Part shown: in pieces, positions 41,847-50,351 of the stretch
Layout of the letters: each line of letters begins with the position of its first letter
Numbering within the stretch: position 1 is the first letter of the stretch
Assembly: GCA_036841525.1 (NCBI GenBank)
Contig: DAITVZ010000011.1
Location: forward strand, 1 to 64,000
DNA length: 64,000 nt
Direction: 5' to 3'
Source of the DNA: JAAYEA01 sp012689325
Lineage (GTDB): Bacteria > Chloroflexota > Anaerolineae > JAAYEA01
Translations under genes and position numbers: made by a program
The notes under the pieces: generated by a model
The model's database searches: none
The model's input: the letters and a program-made list of their open reading frames with translations, nothing else
Told to the model about the DNA's origin: nothing

Positions 41847-43793
41847 CTAGGCGCGGCGCAGCCTCTGCAGCTCCGCCGCCACCTCGGGCAGTCCCAGCTC
41901 GTCCAGCGTGGACGTCTCGGGCCAGCCCCGCTCCAGATCCCACCCACGCGCGGCATAGTACTCGTCCAGCAACCGCGCGAACCCCTCGGCGTCGATGGAT
42001 GTCCCGTCGGCGCGGCAGGGCAGCCTGAAGTGCGGCCCCAGCGCCTCCTCCCAGGCTCGCCCGCGCCCGGCCCGCGCCAGCAGCGCCCGCTCCAGGTTGA
42101 AAGCGCGCTCGGCGATGCGCGTGAGCTCTCCATCGGCCAGCTCGACGCCCGTCACCGCCCGGAAGAGCCGATGGTGGAGGTACAGGTCGCCGCTGATGTC
42201 CTCCGCCTCCTCCCAATCGCGCCGCTCCTTCAGCGGCCGCATGATCTGGGGGAAACCAAAGTCGCAGATCGGGAAGCAGTCGATCAGCATGTGCTGGTTC
42301 TGGCTCCAGATGGCCACGGGCGCCTTGTTCTCAAAGGTCGGCTCCAGCGCGTCAGGATCCCCCCAGACCTTCTCCGAGAGGACGCGAAAGCGCCGCCGAG
42401 CCAGCTCGCGGTTGTCCAACAGGAAATCGGCGTACATCAGCGAGCTCTGGTGCGTGCCGATGGTGGGATCGCGGCTGGCGCTGATGTGCATCATCGCCGA
42501 GATCACCCAGAAGGGCAGCGGCTCCTCGTCCCAGAACCGCCCCTCGCGGTGCGCGGGGAAACCAAAGTTGAACTCGAGCTCGCGTCCCAGCCGGATCAGC
42601 TCGTCGGGCAGCTCGCCCTCCAGCTCGTCCATGGCGCGACGAAGGTCGTCAGCCAGGACCGCCCCCAACCCCTCCCGCCGCGCCAACTGCCCCGTGAAGC
42701 TCAAGAACCAGTCCGCGTCGTCAGGGGCGATGGGAAAGCCTCGTATCTCCCGAATGCCCAACTCGGTGCAACGAATCAGCCAGGGCTGCATCACCAGCCG
42801 AAACCAGAGGTCGAGCCCCAGGTTGTTGCAGGCCTGGTGGAAGGCGTTCTCCTTCTCCACACCGAATCGAACGCCCTGGGGCACGGTCATCTCGGCGCTG
42901 CGATACTCGGTGGTCTCGACTCCCCGATCCTGCAAGTACACGCCGCCGATGCACACCCCCGGCGTGCGGCGCCCGTCGGGGGCGCGGCCATAAGTGTTCA
43001 CCACATGGCAATCGAACGTGCAGGACTGGGTGCAGATCGGCTTGGGCGTGTTCTTGCCGTCCCGGGGGCTATAGACGCCCAGCACCGCCGGCGCTGGCGT
43101 GATGTTGAACCGCCCCGCGCCGATCACTTCGCGCAGCAGCTCGTCAGGCCGCGCCACCGTCACGCCCCCGGTGCCGCGCACGGCGATCGCCTTGAGGTTC
43201 TTGCTGCCCCACACCGCGCCAAAGCCGCTGTGCCCGGCAGCGTTCTCCTCAGCGTGCTGCACCGTGGCAAACCGGACCAGGTTCTCTCCCGCTGGGCCGA
43301 TGGCGAGCACCTGCGCCCGCGAATCCACCCGGCCGCGCAGCGCCAGTTGCGTCTCCCTGGCCCCCTGGCCCCACAGCCCCGCGGCATCTTCCAGCTTGGC
43401 GACGCCATCGCGAATGACCAGGTACACCGGCTTGGGCGACCGGCCCCAGAGGATGATGCCGTCGTAGCCGGCGTACTTGAGCTCCGGGCCGAACCAGCCC
43501 CCGATGGTCGAGTGCGTATACCAGGGCCGGGGGTACGTGCGCGGCGAGATCCCGGTCATCACCGTGCGGCCCGTGGTCGGCGCCAGCGTGCCGGTGAGCG
43601 GGCCGGTCATGACGATGACGCGGTTCTCTGGGTCGAACGGCCCGGCCTCCGGCGGGATCTCGTCCCAAGCGACGCGCGCCGCCAGGCCCCGCCCCCCGAT
43701 ATAGTCCGCCGCATAGCGCATGGTGTCGCGTGTGCCGATCTCGCCGGTGGTCAGATTCACTTCCAGGAGCTTGCCCACCCATCCGAATGGCAT
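41847..43793 (-). CDS. aldehyde:ferredoxin oxidoreductase-family tungsten/molybdenum enzyme
   Basis: A 648-residue AOR-family protein. These enzymes use a bis-pyranopterin tungsten (or molybdenum) centre and one 4Fe-4S cluster to oxidise aldehydes to acids, or reduce carboxylates. The N-terminal stretch GGRGLAARVAWDEIPP near 30-45, the pterin-binding region around GPLTGTLAPTTGR and WGRSPKP, and the cluster cysteines (CTQSC near 255, and CFPIC near 520) support the assignment. The frame extends upstream, but GGGAGG sits 6 nt before ATG 43793. The gene starts 1 nt after the polyferredoxin stop, its likely electron partner. Confidence 0.9.
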   Translation of the reverse strand: MPFGWVGKLLEVNLTTGEIGTRDTMRYAADYIGGRGLAARVAWDEIPPEAGPFDPENRVIVMTGPLTGTLAPTTGRTVMTGISPRTYPRPWYTHSTIGGWFGPELKYAGYDGIILWGRSPKPVYLVIRDGVAKLEDAAGLWGQGARETQLALRGRVDSRAQVLAIGPAGENLVRFATVQHAEENAAGHSGFGAVWGSKNLKAIAVRGTGGVTVARPDELLREVIGAGRFNITPAPAVLGVYSPRDGKNTPKPICTQSCTFDCHVVNTYGRAPDGRRTPGVCIGGVYLQDRGVETTEYRSAEMTVPQGVRFGVEKENAFHQACNNLGLDLWFRLVMQPWLIRCTELGIREIRGFPIAPDDADWFLSFTGQLARREGLGAVLADDLRRAMDELEGELPDELIRLGRELEFNFGFPAHREGRFWDEEPLPFWVISAMMHISASRDPTIGTHQSSLMYADFLLDNRELARRRFRVLSEKVWGDPDALEPTFENKAPVAIWSQNQHMLIDCFPICDFGFPQIMRPLKERRDWEEAEDISGDLYLHHRLFRAVTGVELADGELTRIAERAFNLERALLARAGRGRAWEEALGPHFRLPCRADGTSIDAEGFARLLDEYYAARGWDLERGWPETSTLDELGLPEVAAELQRLRRA

Positions 43794-43794
43794 C

Positions 43795-44223
43795 TTAGCC
43801 CTCCCGTCCCGCTTCGAGCACGATGGCGCCCACCGGGCACATCTTGGCGCACAGGGGACCCTCCGCGCGGCCAGCACACAGGTCGCACTTTAGGTAGCGG
43901 TCCGCCCCCTTGTGATTGGGGATGGCCCCATAGGGGCAGGCGTCCGCGCAACTGCCGCAGCGGATGCAAGCCTCATCGTCCAGAATGACCACGCCCCGCT
44001 CATCGAGGTGCATCGCGTCCGCCGGGCAGGCGTCCAGGCATTCCGGGTCCTCGCAGTGCTGGCAGATGACGATGGCGAACTCGTACCGGGCCATATCCTT
44101 CGCGATGGACAGCCGCGCCAGGCCCAGGTTGCACTGCCCCTCGTGGGACAGCGAGCAGGCCAACGTGCAGGCCTGGCAATCGCGGCACAGACTGGAATCC
44201 GCTTTCAGCGGCGGCTTGAGCAT
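43795..44223 (-). CDS. four-cluster 4Fe-4S ferredoxin, AOR partner
   Basis: A 142-residue ferredoxin with sixteen cysteines in four clusters: CRDCQACTLAC, CQHCEDPECLDAC, CIRCGSCADAC and CDLC...LCAKMC. This is the layout of electron-transfer subunits of molybdenum/tungsten oxidoreductases (HycB/DmsB-type). It would carry electrons between the AOR catalytic subunit and another carrier. AGGAGG precedes ATG 44223; the longer frame to 44262 has no ribosome site. It is the first gene of the operon, directly behind a TTGACA/TATCAT promoter. Confidence 0.9.
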   Translation of the reverse strand: MLKPPLKADSSLCRDCQACTLACSLSHEGQCNLGLARLSIAKDMARYEFAIVICQHCEDPECLDACPADAMHLDERGVVILDDEACIRCGSCADACPYGAIPNHKGADRYLKCDLCAGRAEGPLCAKMCPVGAIVLEAGREG

Positions 44224-44254
44224 TAGCACTCCTCCTGGGGGACTCGACTCGCAC

Positions 44255-44282
44255 TTGCGCACCCGTCACATGCTGGTATGAT
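44255..44282 (+). promoter_or_regulatory. promoter of the SDR gene 44323
   Basis: TTGCGC (44255-44260), 16-nt spacer, TATGAT (44277-44282). It overlaps the minus-strand promoter of the AOR operon. Confidence 0.4.
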
Positions 44283-44305
44283 ACGGGCATCATGCACCAT
44301 GTCAA
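44278..44305 (-). promoter_or_regulatory. promoter of the ferredoxin-AOR-SDR operon
   Basis: Minus strand TTGACA (44305-44300), 16-nt spacer, TATCAT (44283-44278). The -10 box coincides with the plus-strand -10 box. Confidence 0.6.
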
Positions 44306-44322
44306 ACGAGAGGGATCACGGT

Positions 44323-45054
44323 ATGGGACAGCTTGAGCACAAGGTAGCGATCGTCACCGGCGGGGGCAGCGGCATCGGCAAGGCCATCGCCGAAGCGTTT
44401 GTCCGCGAGGGTTGCGCGGTGACCATCGCCGGGCGCAACGCCAAGCGGCTGCGCGCCGCGGCAGAGGAGCTGCGCGCCGGCGGCGGCGAGGTCTGGGACG
44501 TGCCCACCGACGTCGTGCAGGAGGAGCAGGTCCAGGAGCTCTTTCGGCAGGTGATGGCGCGGCACGGGCGCCTGAATATCCTGGTCAACAGCTCGGGAGC
44601 GTTCGACGGCGGCCCATTGGAGGAACTGACGCTGGAGACCTGGAACAAGGTCATCGGCGCCAACCTGACCGGCCCCTTCCTCTGCACCCGCGAGGCGTTC
44701 CGCATCATGAAGCCCGCGGGCGGTGGCCGGATCATCAACATCGGCAGCATCTCGGCGCAGCGCACCCGCATGAACAACGCCCCCTATACCTCCAGCAAGT
44801 TCGGCATCTGGGGCCTGACCCAATCGGCGGCCTTGGAGGGGCGGCCCTATGGCATCGCGGTGAGCTGCCTGCACCCCGGCAACACCGCGGTGGAGTGGCG
44901 GCTGGATGAGGGGATCGAGATGAACCGCGAGCCGATGGTCGCCCCGGAAGAGATGGCCCGCGTCGCGTTGCTCATGGCCACGTTGCCGCCGGAAGCCAAC
45001 ATGCTGGAGGCCATCGTCTTGCCCGTCAAGCAGCTCTACATCGGGCGCGGTTAG
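44323..45054 (+). CDS. short-chain dehydrogenase/reductase
   Basis: A 243-residue classical SDR with TGGGSGIG near residue 12, the variant LVNSSGAF (NSSG in place of NNAG) near 88, INIGSIS serine near 140 and YTSSK near 155-159. It is an NAD(P)-dependent oxidoreductase of unknown substrate. ATG 44323 with GAGAGGG upstream is preferred over ATG 44299, which is too close to the predicted transcript start. It is divergent from the AOR operon and 10 nt ahead of an amidohydrolase, so the two may form a degradative pair. Confidence 0.85.
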   Translation: MGQLEHKVAIVTGGGSGIGKAIAEAFVREGCAVTIAGRNAKRLRAAAEELRAGGGEVWDVPTDVVQEEQVQELFRQVMARHGRLNILVNSSGAFDGGPLEELTLETWNKVIGANLTGPFLCTREAFRIMKPAGGGRIINIGSISAQRTRMNNAPYTSSKFGIWGLTQSAALEGRPYGIAVSCLHPGNTAVEWRLDEGIEMNREPMVAPEEMARVALLMATLPPEANMLEAIVLPVKQLYIGRG

Positions 45055-45064
45055 GGAGGAGCCC

Positions 45065-45883
45065 ATGAGGATCATCGACCCGCACGTGCATATCTGGACC
45101 CAGAGCCCGGCCTACCCCTTCTCCCCGGAGGAGAAGAACCCGCCGTCGAGCGAGGCCTCGGTAGAGATGCTGCTGGACCTGATGCGCGCCAATGGCGTGG
45201 ATAGGACGGTCATCGTGCAGAGCATCCACTACCGCTGGGATAACCGCTATGTCGCCCACGCCCTGCGGACCTATCCCGGCGTCTTCATGGGCGTCTGCCG
45301 CGTGAACCCGCTGGACCCCGCCGCGCCGGACCACCTGAGCCAGCGAGTGACGGAGGACGGCTTTCACGGCGTGCGCCTGAGCCCCGGCGTGGACGCGGCC
45401 AGCGATTGGTTTACCGGGCCGCTGATGGAGCCGCTCTTTGCCCGCGCCGAGGCGCTCGGCGTGCCCATGCTCATCCTCACCAAGCCGCCCCGCCTGCCCG
45501 ACCTGGCGCGCCACCTGGAGCGCCACCCCGGCCTCGACGTCTGCATCGACCATATGGCCGACTGCGCGCTGGATCGGCCCGACCACCTGGCGCTCTTGCT
45601 CGACCTGGCCCGCTACCCCCGCGTTTATGTCAAAGTCAGCCACACCTGGGGGCTCTCCAGCCAGGCCTTCCCCTGGCGCGACGCCCACGACCAGGTAAAG
45701 CGGGTCTATCAGGCCTTTGGCGGTCAGCGCATCATGTGGGGCACCGACTGGCCGGTCTCCTTGCAGCACACCACCTATGACAAGACCTTGGCGGTGGTGC
45801 GCGACGAGATGGACTTGTTCGCGCCGGAGGATCGTGAGTGGGTACTAGGCAGAACGGCGCTGCGGCTCTGGCCCTTTCCGTAG
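45065..45883 (+). CDS. amidohydrolase 2-family metal-dependent hydrolase
   Basis: A 272-residue TIM-barrel protein of the amidohydrolase-related (PF04909) family. It starts with the metal-binding DPHVHIW at residues 5-11; further motifs are FHGVRLSPG near 101, the metal histidine strand CIDHMADC near 162, and WGTDWPVS near 228 with the catalytic Asp. Relatives act as lactonases, decarboxylases or hydrolases on cyclic acids. GGGAGGAG precedes ATG 45065. It is closed by a hairpin at 45898. With the SDR upstream it may process a sugar lactone. Confidence 0.82.
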   Translation: MRIIDPHVHIWTQSPAYPFSPEEKNPPSSEASVEMLLDLMRANGVDRTVIVQSIHYRWDNRYVAHALRTYPGVFMGVCRVNPLDPAAPDHLSQRVTEDGFHGVRLSPGVDAASDWFTGPLMEPLFARAEALGVPMLILTKPPRLPDLARHLERHPGLDVCIDHMADCALDRPDHLALLLDLARYPRVYVKVSHTWGLSSQAFPWRDAHDQVKRVYQAFGGQRIMWGTDWPVSLQHTTYDKTLAVVRDEMDLFAPEDREWVLGRTALRLWPFP

Positions 45884-45897
45884 ATAAAGACGAGGCA

Positions 45898-45930
45898 GGG
45901 CGGGAGCGGCGCGACCCGCCGTTCCCGCCC
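45898..45930. terminator. bidirectional hairpin terminator
   Basis: 12-bp stem with one G-U pair (45898-45909 with 45919-45930), 9-nt loop, between convergent genes ending at 45883 (+) and 45945 (-). No T-tract. Confidence 0.6.
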
Positions 45931-45944
45931 CATGCCGTTTGCCG

Positions 45945-47420
45945 CTAGATATGCAGCTCGCACACCCGGCGAAAGTGGTAGCCATAGATGGCCAGCCGGA
46001 TCGCGTGCGGGAAAAGGCGCGGGCGGTTCGCCAGGGTCCAAAGCCACAGCCGCCAGTAGTGCAGCCGCTCCTTCCCCCGGATGCCCAGCAGGTAGATGGA
46101 CCGGAACAGCGCCAGCACATCCTCCTTGGTCACGCGCATTTGCACCCGCGGCGGCTGGTACTCGCGGAGAAAGGTGATCACCCGGTCATAGTAGCCCTTG
46201 GGCGAATAGATGCGGTGGAGGATGTTCCGGTAGCCTTGCTTGAGCGCGGCCAGGTCCATCTTGGGGACAATGTTGGTGGAGCCGTCCACGTTGTCGCCCG
46301 AGATCTCGGTGGAGAGGCGGCCCTCGCGCTGCAGGCGGCGATATAAAGGCGTGCCGTGCGGCGCCTGCAACAGCCCGACCATCGCTGTGACGATGCCGCT
46401 GCGCTGGATGAACTCGATCTGGCGCTGAAAGATCGACGTGGTATCGCTATCAAAGCCGACGATAAAGCCGCCCTGCACTTCCAGCCCCGCCCGCTGCAGG
46501 CGCTTGACACTCGCCAGCAGATCGCGCCCCTTGTTCTGTAGCTTGTTGCACTCGGCGAGGCTCTCCTCGTCCGGCGTCTCGATCCCCACAAAGACCGTGC
46601 TAAAGCCCGCCTCCACCATCAGCCGCATCAACTCTTCGTCATCGGCCAGGTTGATGGACACCTCCGTGTTGAAAACCACCTCCGGCTTGTTCCGGCGCCA
46701 TGCGGCAAGCGCCGGGAGGATCTCCTCCTTGAGCTGCCGCCGGTTGCCGATGAAATTGTCGTCCACGAAAAAGATGCCGCCGCGCCATCCTGTCGCGTAC
46801 AGGCTATCCAGCTCGGCGATGACCTGCGGCGCGGTCTTGGTGCGGGGGCGGTGCCCCAGCATGGTCGTGATGTTGCAGAAATCGCAGCCGTAGGGGCATC
46901 CGCGGGAATACTGGATATTCATGGTAGCATACTGCCTCATATCCAAGAGCTCCCACAGCGGCGCGGGCGTCTGCCGGATGTCCGGATGCTCGTCGGTGGT
47001 GTAGAGATGCTGCGCCTCGCCGCGCTCCAGGTCCGCCAGGAAGCGCGGCAGCGTGATCTCGCCCTCGTTAAGCACCAGGTGATCCACCTCCGCAAAGCTC
47101 TCCGACTCGCTGCTAAAGAGCGGCCCGCCGGCCACCACCGGCACGCCCGCCTCCTTGCAGCGGGCGATGGCCGTGCGCGCCGCGCTGCGCTGGACCACCA
47201 TGGCGCTCACGAAGGCATAGTCGGCCCACTCCAGGTCGCGCTGGGTCAGCCGCCCCACGTTCAGGTCCACCAGACGCTTGTGCCACTCCTTGGGCAGGAG
47301 CGCCGCCACGGTGAGCAGGCCCAGCGGCGGAGAGGAGGCCTTCTTACGCACGAATGGGAGGGCGTGCCTGAAACTCCAAAAGGTGTCGGGAAACTCGGGG
47401 TAGATCAGCAACACGTTCAT
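45945..47420 (-). CDS. B12-binding-domain radical SAM protein
   Basis: A 491-residue protein. An N-terminal cobalamin-binding-like domain (1-160; VVAGGPLF, LNEGE) is followed by a radical SAM core with SRGCPYGCDFCN near residue 175, the CxxxCxxC 4Fe-4S site. A C-terminal region of about 170 residues resembles DUF4070. This architecture is seen in hopanoid C-2 methylase-like and other methyltransferase or mutase enzymes, often acting on lipids. The canonical DxHxxG B12 histidine motif is not evident, so cobalamin use is unproven. AAGGAG precedes ATG 47420, and it has its own promoter. Confidence 0.82.
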   Translation of the reverse strand: MNVLLIYPEFPDTFWSFRHALPFVRKKASSPPLGLLTVAALLPKEWHKRLVDLNVGRLTQRDLEWADYAFVSAMVVQRSAARTAIARCKEAGVPVVAGGPLFSSESESFAEVDHLVLNEGEITLPRFLADLERGEAQHLYTTDEHPDIRQTPAPLWELLDMRQYATMNIQYSRGCPYGCDFCNITTMLGHRPRTKTAPQVIAELDSLYATGWRGGIFFVDDNFIGNRRQLKEEILPALAAWRRNKPEVVFNTEVSINLADDEELMRLMVEAGFSTVFVGIETPDEESLAECNKLQNKGRDLLASVKRLQRAGLEVQGGFIVGFDSDTTSIFQRQIEFIQRSGIVTAMVGLLQAPHGTPLYRRLQREGRLSTEISGDNVDGSTNIVPKMDLAALKQGYRNILHRIYSPKGYYDRVITFLREYQPPRVQMRVTKEDVLALFRSIYLLGIRGKERLHYWRLWLWTLANRPRLFPHAIRLAIYGYHFRRVCELHI

Positions 47421-47485
47421 CGTCAGCTCCTTCGGCGAGGTCTCTTCTGGCTCGCAGCCCGGCCTCGCTTCCTCGCCTCCGTTGC

Positions 47486-47514
47486 AGTGTAGCCATCGCC
47501 CGGGCTCCGCTCAA
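47486..47514 (-). promoter_or_regulatory. promoter of the radical SAM gene
   Basis: Minus strand TTGAGC (47514-47509), 17-nt spacer, TACACT (47491-47486). A 9-bp inverted repeat abuts it upstream (47517-47548). Confidence 0.5.
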
Positions 47515-47516
47515 GT

Positions 47517-47548
47517 GCCGTCGGGCATGTTTGCCAGGGCCCGACGGC
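47517..47548. repeat. inverted repeat upstream of the radical SAM promoter
   Basis: GCCGTCGGG (47517-47525) and CCCGACGGC (47540-47548), perfect 9-bp arms with a 14-nt centre, beginning 3 nt beyond the -35 box. It could be an operator or a hairpin. Confidence 0.5.
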
Positions 47549-47640
47549 CAGAAGCGGCCTCCGCCCGGTGCTTGCGACACATGACTCGCGGCATACGCCG
47601 GGTCGGAAGCGGACCGCTACCGCGCTCGCCGCTTCTGTGT

Positions 47641-47646
47641 TATAAT
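47641..47646 (+). promoter_or_regulatory. -10 box of a likely leaderless histidine kinase mRNA
   Basis: A perfect TATAAT lies 6 nt before ATG 47653, so the expected transcript start falls on or next to the start codon. No convincing -35 box or ribosome site is seen. Confidence 0.5.
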
Positions 47647-47652
47647 AACGCC

Positions 47653-49020
47653 ATGTCCGAACAAAACGACCGGAGCGAATCGTCCTACTCCCACCTTCGG
47701 GGCATCCTCCATTCCTGGAGCCACGAGTTCACCGAGGGGCTCTCGGAACGCGTGGTGCCCGTGCCTCCCTTCCGTTTCGTCTTTACCCTGATGTATATCG
47801 GCGTCACCGGGACGATCGCCTACTTTGGCGGGCTGTGGCGCTGGGACGACTCGCTGCCGGTCAGCCGGCCGGTGGGCTTGGGCGTGCTTCTGCTCCTCTT
47901 GCTCAGCCTGGAGAGGTTCGAGCAGCGCCGCTACTCCGATGGGGCGCCCATCCCCGTGGCCCTGGGGCTCCTCTTGGGCCGCATGGCCCTGTTCGAGGGG
48001 ATCGTCGCCCTGGATAGCTCGATGGTTTCCCTGTTTCTCTATCCCATCATCCCTTTTAGCGCCTATTTCGCCTTTGGCTCCACCGCCAGCAACGCACTGG
48101 CCATGCTCTACCTGATCGTGGGCATCGTGCGCACCCTCCGGCTGAACAGCACCTGGTACCTGGACCCGCAGAACACGACGACGCTGCTGGCCTTTATCTT
48201 TGTCACGCTCTTTGTGCAGGTGGTGGCCCCGGTGATCCGCCGCGACGAGCAAAACCGGCGGCAGATGGAGCAGTTGCTCTCCGACTTGCAGGCCTCGCAC
48301 CTGCGGCTGCAAGCCTATGCGGCGCAGGTGGCCGATCTGGCCGCCGCGGAGGAGCGCAATCGGCTGGCGCGCGATATCCACGACTCGCTCGGCCACTATC
48401 TCACCGCGGTCAATATCCAGATGGAAAAGTCGCTCGCCTACTGGGATCGGGATAGGGAGATGGCATTGCAGGCGCTGCAGGAGGCTAAGCGGTCCGCTTC
48501 GGAGGCGCTGCAAGACGTGCGTCGCTCGGTCGGCGCCTTGCGCGAGACGGAGGAGGCCTTCTCGCTGCGGAACGCCCTGCGCGAGCTGGTGGAGCGCGCC
48601 AGCAACGACCAGCTATCCATCACGCTGGACATCACCGGCCGCGAGGAGGGCTATTCTCGCACGGCGCTGATGGCCCTCTACCGCGCCGTGCAGGAGGGGC
48701 TGACGAACACGCAGCGCTACGCACAGGCCAGCCTGGCCACCATCGAGCTGCACCTTGGCGAGGCTGAGGCGACGCTCTCGCTGCGCGATAACGGGCAGGG
48801 CTTTGACCCGGCGATCCTCGACCAACGCCTGGACCCGGACCATCAGGGCTATGGACTGCGCGGCATCCGCGAGCGCGTCGAGCTGGTGAGCGGGCGCATG
48901 GTCATCACCAGCACGCCAGGGCAAGGCGCCGAGCTGGCCATCAGCGTGCCCAAGAACTCGAGCCGTCTGATCGGCGGCGAGTGGCTGGACGCGCACGCGC
49001 CCGAAGCGAGGTCCCGATGA
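47653..49020 (+). CDS. NarL-type sensor histidine kinase
   Basis: A 455-residue two-component sensor. About five or six membrane helices occupy residues 35-200, followed by a coiled-coil linker (about 200-225), a HisKA_3 dimerization domain with the phosphorylated histidine in RDIHDSLGHYL near 240, and an HATPase_c domain (VQEGLTNTQRYA near 340, DNGQGFD near 378, GLRGIRERV near 400). It senses an unknown membrane or small-molecule cue and phosphorylates the response regulator, whose gene overlaps its stop by 4 nt. The start has no ribosome site, in keeping with a leaderless mRNA. Confidence 0.92.
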   Translation: MSEQNDRSESSYSHLRGILHSWSHEFTEGLSERVVPVPPFRFVFTLMYIGVTGTIAYFGGLWRWDDSLPVSRPVGLGVLLLLLLSLERFEQRRYSDGAPIPVALGLLLGRMALFEGIVALDSSMVSLFLYPIIPFSAYFAFGSTASNALAMLYLIVGIVRTLRLNSTWYLDPQNTTTLLAFIFVTLFVQVVAPVIRRDEQNRRQMEQLLSDLQASHLRLQAYAAQVADLAAAEERNRLARDIHDSLGHYLTAVNIQMEKSLAYWDRDREMALQALQEAKRSASEALQDVRRSVGALRETEEAFSLRNALRELVERASNDQLSITLDITGREEGYSRTALMALYRAVQEGLTNTQRYAQASLATIELHLGEAEATLSLRDNGQGFDPAILDQRLDPDHQGYGLRGIRERVELVSGRMVITSTPGQGAELAISVPKNSSRLIGGEWLDAHAPEARSR

Positions 49021-49673
49021 AGCGAGAGGTCCGCGTGCTGGTGGTGGATGATCAGGTCCTGGTGCGCGAGGGGATCGCCTCGTTGCTCGAGATTCAGGAG
49101 GGCATCCGGGTAGTTGGCACCGCGGCCGATGGTCGCGAGGCGGTGGAGCAGGCGGCGGCCCTCTCTCCGGACGTGGTGCTGATGGATATCCGCATGCCGG
49201 TCATGGACGGCATCGCCGCCACCGCCGCGCTCAGGCAAAAGTCGCCCGGCTGCCAGGTGCTCATGCTGACCACCTTTGACGACGACGAGTACGTGGTCAA
49301 GTCGCTGCGCGCTGGCGCCCAGGGCTACCTGCTCAAAGACATCCCCGCCGCCGACCTGGCCCAGGCGATCCGCCTCACTCACGCCGGCATCTATCAGCTC
49401 GCCCCCACCGTGGCTGGCAAGCTCATCGGCCAGCTTGGGCTGGATGCCGGAGTCCCGCCTCGGCCAGTCACCCCTGTGGAGCACGACCTGACCGAGCGCG
49501 AGCTAGAGGTCCTGCGCCTGGTCGCCACAGGCGCCACCAACCGCGAGATCGCGGAGCGGCTCTACGTGAGCGAGGGCACCGTCAAGAACCACGTCTCCAA
49601 CATCCTCGGGCGGCTCGGGCTGCGCGACCGGCTGCAGGCCGCGCTCTTTGCCCATGAGCATGGGTTGGCCTGA
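49017..49673 (+). CDS. NarL/LuxR-family response regulator
   Basis: A 218-residue transcription regulator. The receiver domain (1-120) shows VVDDQ at 8-12, the phospho-acceptor Asp in MDIRMPVMDG near 55, and the LLKD lysine near 104. The LuxR-type helix-turn-helix is LTERELEVLRLVATGATNREIA followed by VSEGTVKNHV (about 155-190). It is partnered with the upstream kinase by an ATGA overlap; the start at 49017 fixes that arrangement. Its target genes are not identifiable; nearby divergent promoters are candidates only. Confidence 0.94.
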   Translation: MKREVRVLVVDDQVLVREGIASLLEIQEGIRVVGTAADGREAVEQAAALSPDVVLMDIRMPVMDGIAATAALRQKSPGCQVLMLTTFDDDEYVVKSLRAGAQGYLLKDIPAADLAQAIRLTHAGIYQLAPTVAGKLIGQLGLDAGVPPRPVTPVEHDLTERELEVLRLVATGATNREIAERLYVSEGTVKNHVSNILGRLGLRDRLQAALFAHEHGLA

Positions 49674-49687
49674 GCCCATTGGCCCGT

Positions 49688-50350
49688 TCACCTGACCAGG
49701 GACACGAGCGCCGTCCCAGGCAGCGGGCGCGAGCCGTGCCCAGGGTAGATCGTGGCCGGGTGGAGGGCGGCCAGCCGCGCCAGGCTTGCCCGCAGCGCCA
49801 GCCAGTCGCAGGCATAGAGGCACTGGGCGTGCGGCCGCCCCGTGGTGGAGACCAGGTCGCCGACAAAACAGAGCCCCTCGCCTACCCACAGGGCGCTGGA
49901 GCCGGGCGTGTGTCCAGGAAGGTGCAAAGCCCTCCCCTCCACGCCCAAGCCATCCAGGCCGTCGCCATCGTCCAGCAGGATATCCGCCCGCGTCGCCTCC
50001 ACGCCCAGGGCTTGCTCCGCCAGCGGCAGCACGTAGCGAGTCAGCCGGCCCCTGCCGCGCGCCTCGCCCAGCGGCGTCTCCCCACGGGCCATCGCCTCCG
50101 CGTCGGCGCGGTGTATGGCGATGGGCGCGCCGGTCAGCCGCCGCAACGCCGCCGCGCTGCCATAGTGGTCGAAATGCCCGTGGGTGATGTAGATCAGCCG
50201 CAGGTCATCCCGGTCCAGCGCGCGCATGCGCTGCAAGACCCGGCGCTCCTGCCCTGGCGAACCCGCATCCACCAAGACCAGCCCGGCACCGTCCTCCACA
50301 AGATAGCCAGAGGCCATGCCCATGGGGATACGGTGGACCCTGATGGCCAT
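49688..50350 (-). CDS. MBL-fold metallo-hydrolase
   Basis: A 220-residue metallo-beta-lactamase-fold protein with the zinc motif THGHFDHYG near residue 58, PGHTPGS near 130 (third histidine), VGDLV near 150 and YPGHG near 200. The family covers thioesterases, lactonases and glyoxalase II-like enzymes; no closer assignment is possible. ATG 50350 is 1 nt after the GNAT stop, so it is the third gene of a minus-strand unit (Gfo/Idh, GNAT, MBL). ATG 50365 is in frame but overlaps the GNAT gene. Confidence 0.82.
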   Translation of the reverse strand: MAIRVHRIPMGMASGYLVEDGAGLVLVDAGSPGQERRVLQRMRALDRDDLRLIYITHGHFDHYGSAAALRRLTGAPIAIHRADAEAMARGETPLGEARGRGRLTRYVLPLAEQALGVEATRADILLDDGDGLDGLGVEGRALHLPGHTPGSSALWVGEGLCFVGDLVSTTGRPHAQCLYACDWLALRASLARLAALHPATIYPGHGSRPLPGTALVSLVR

Positions 50351-50351
50351 G

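Noticed and set aside
41325..43988. Plus-strand ORF of 887 codons opposite the AOR gene
   Set aside because: Antisense shadow; the AOR motifs on the other strand are unambiguous.
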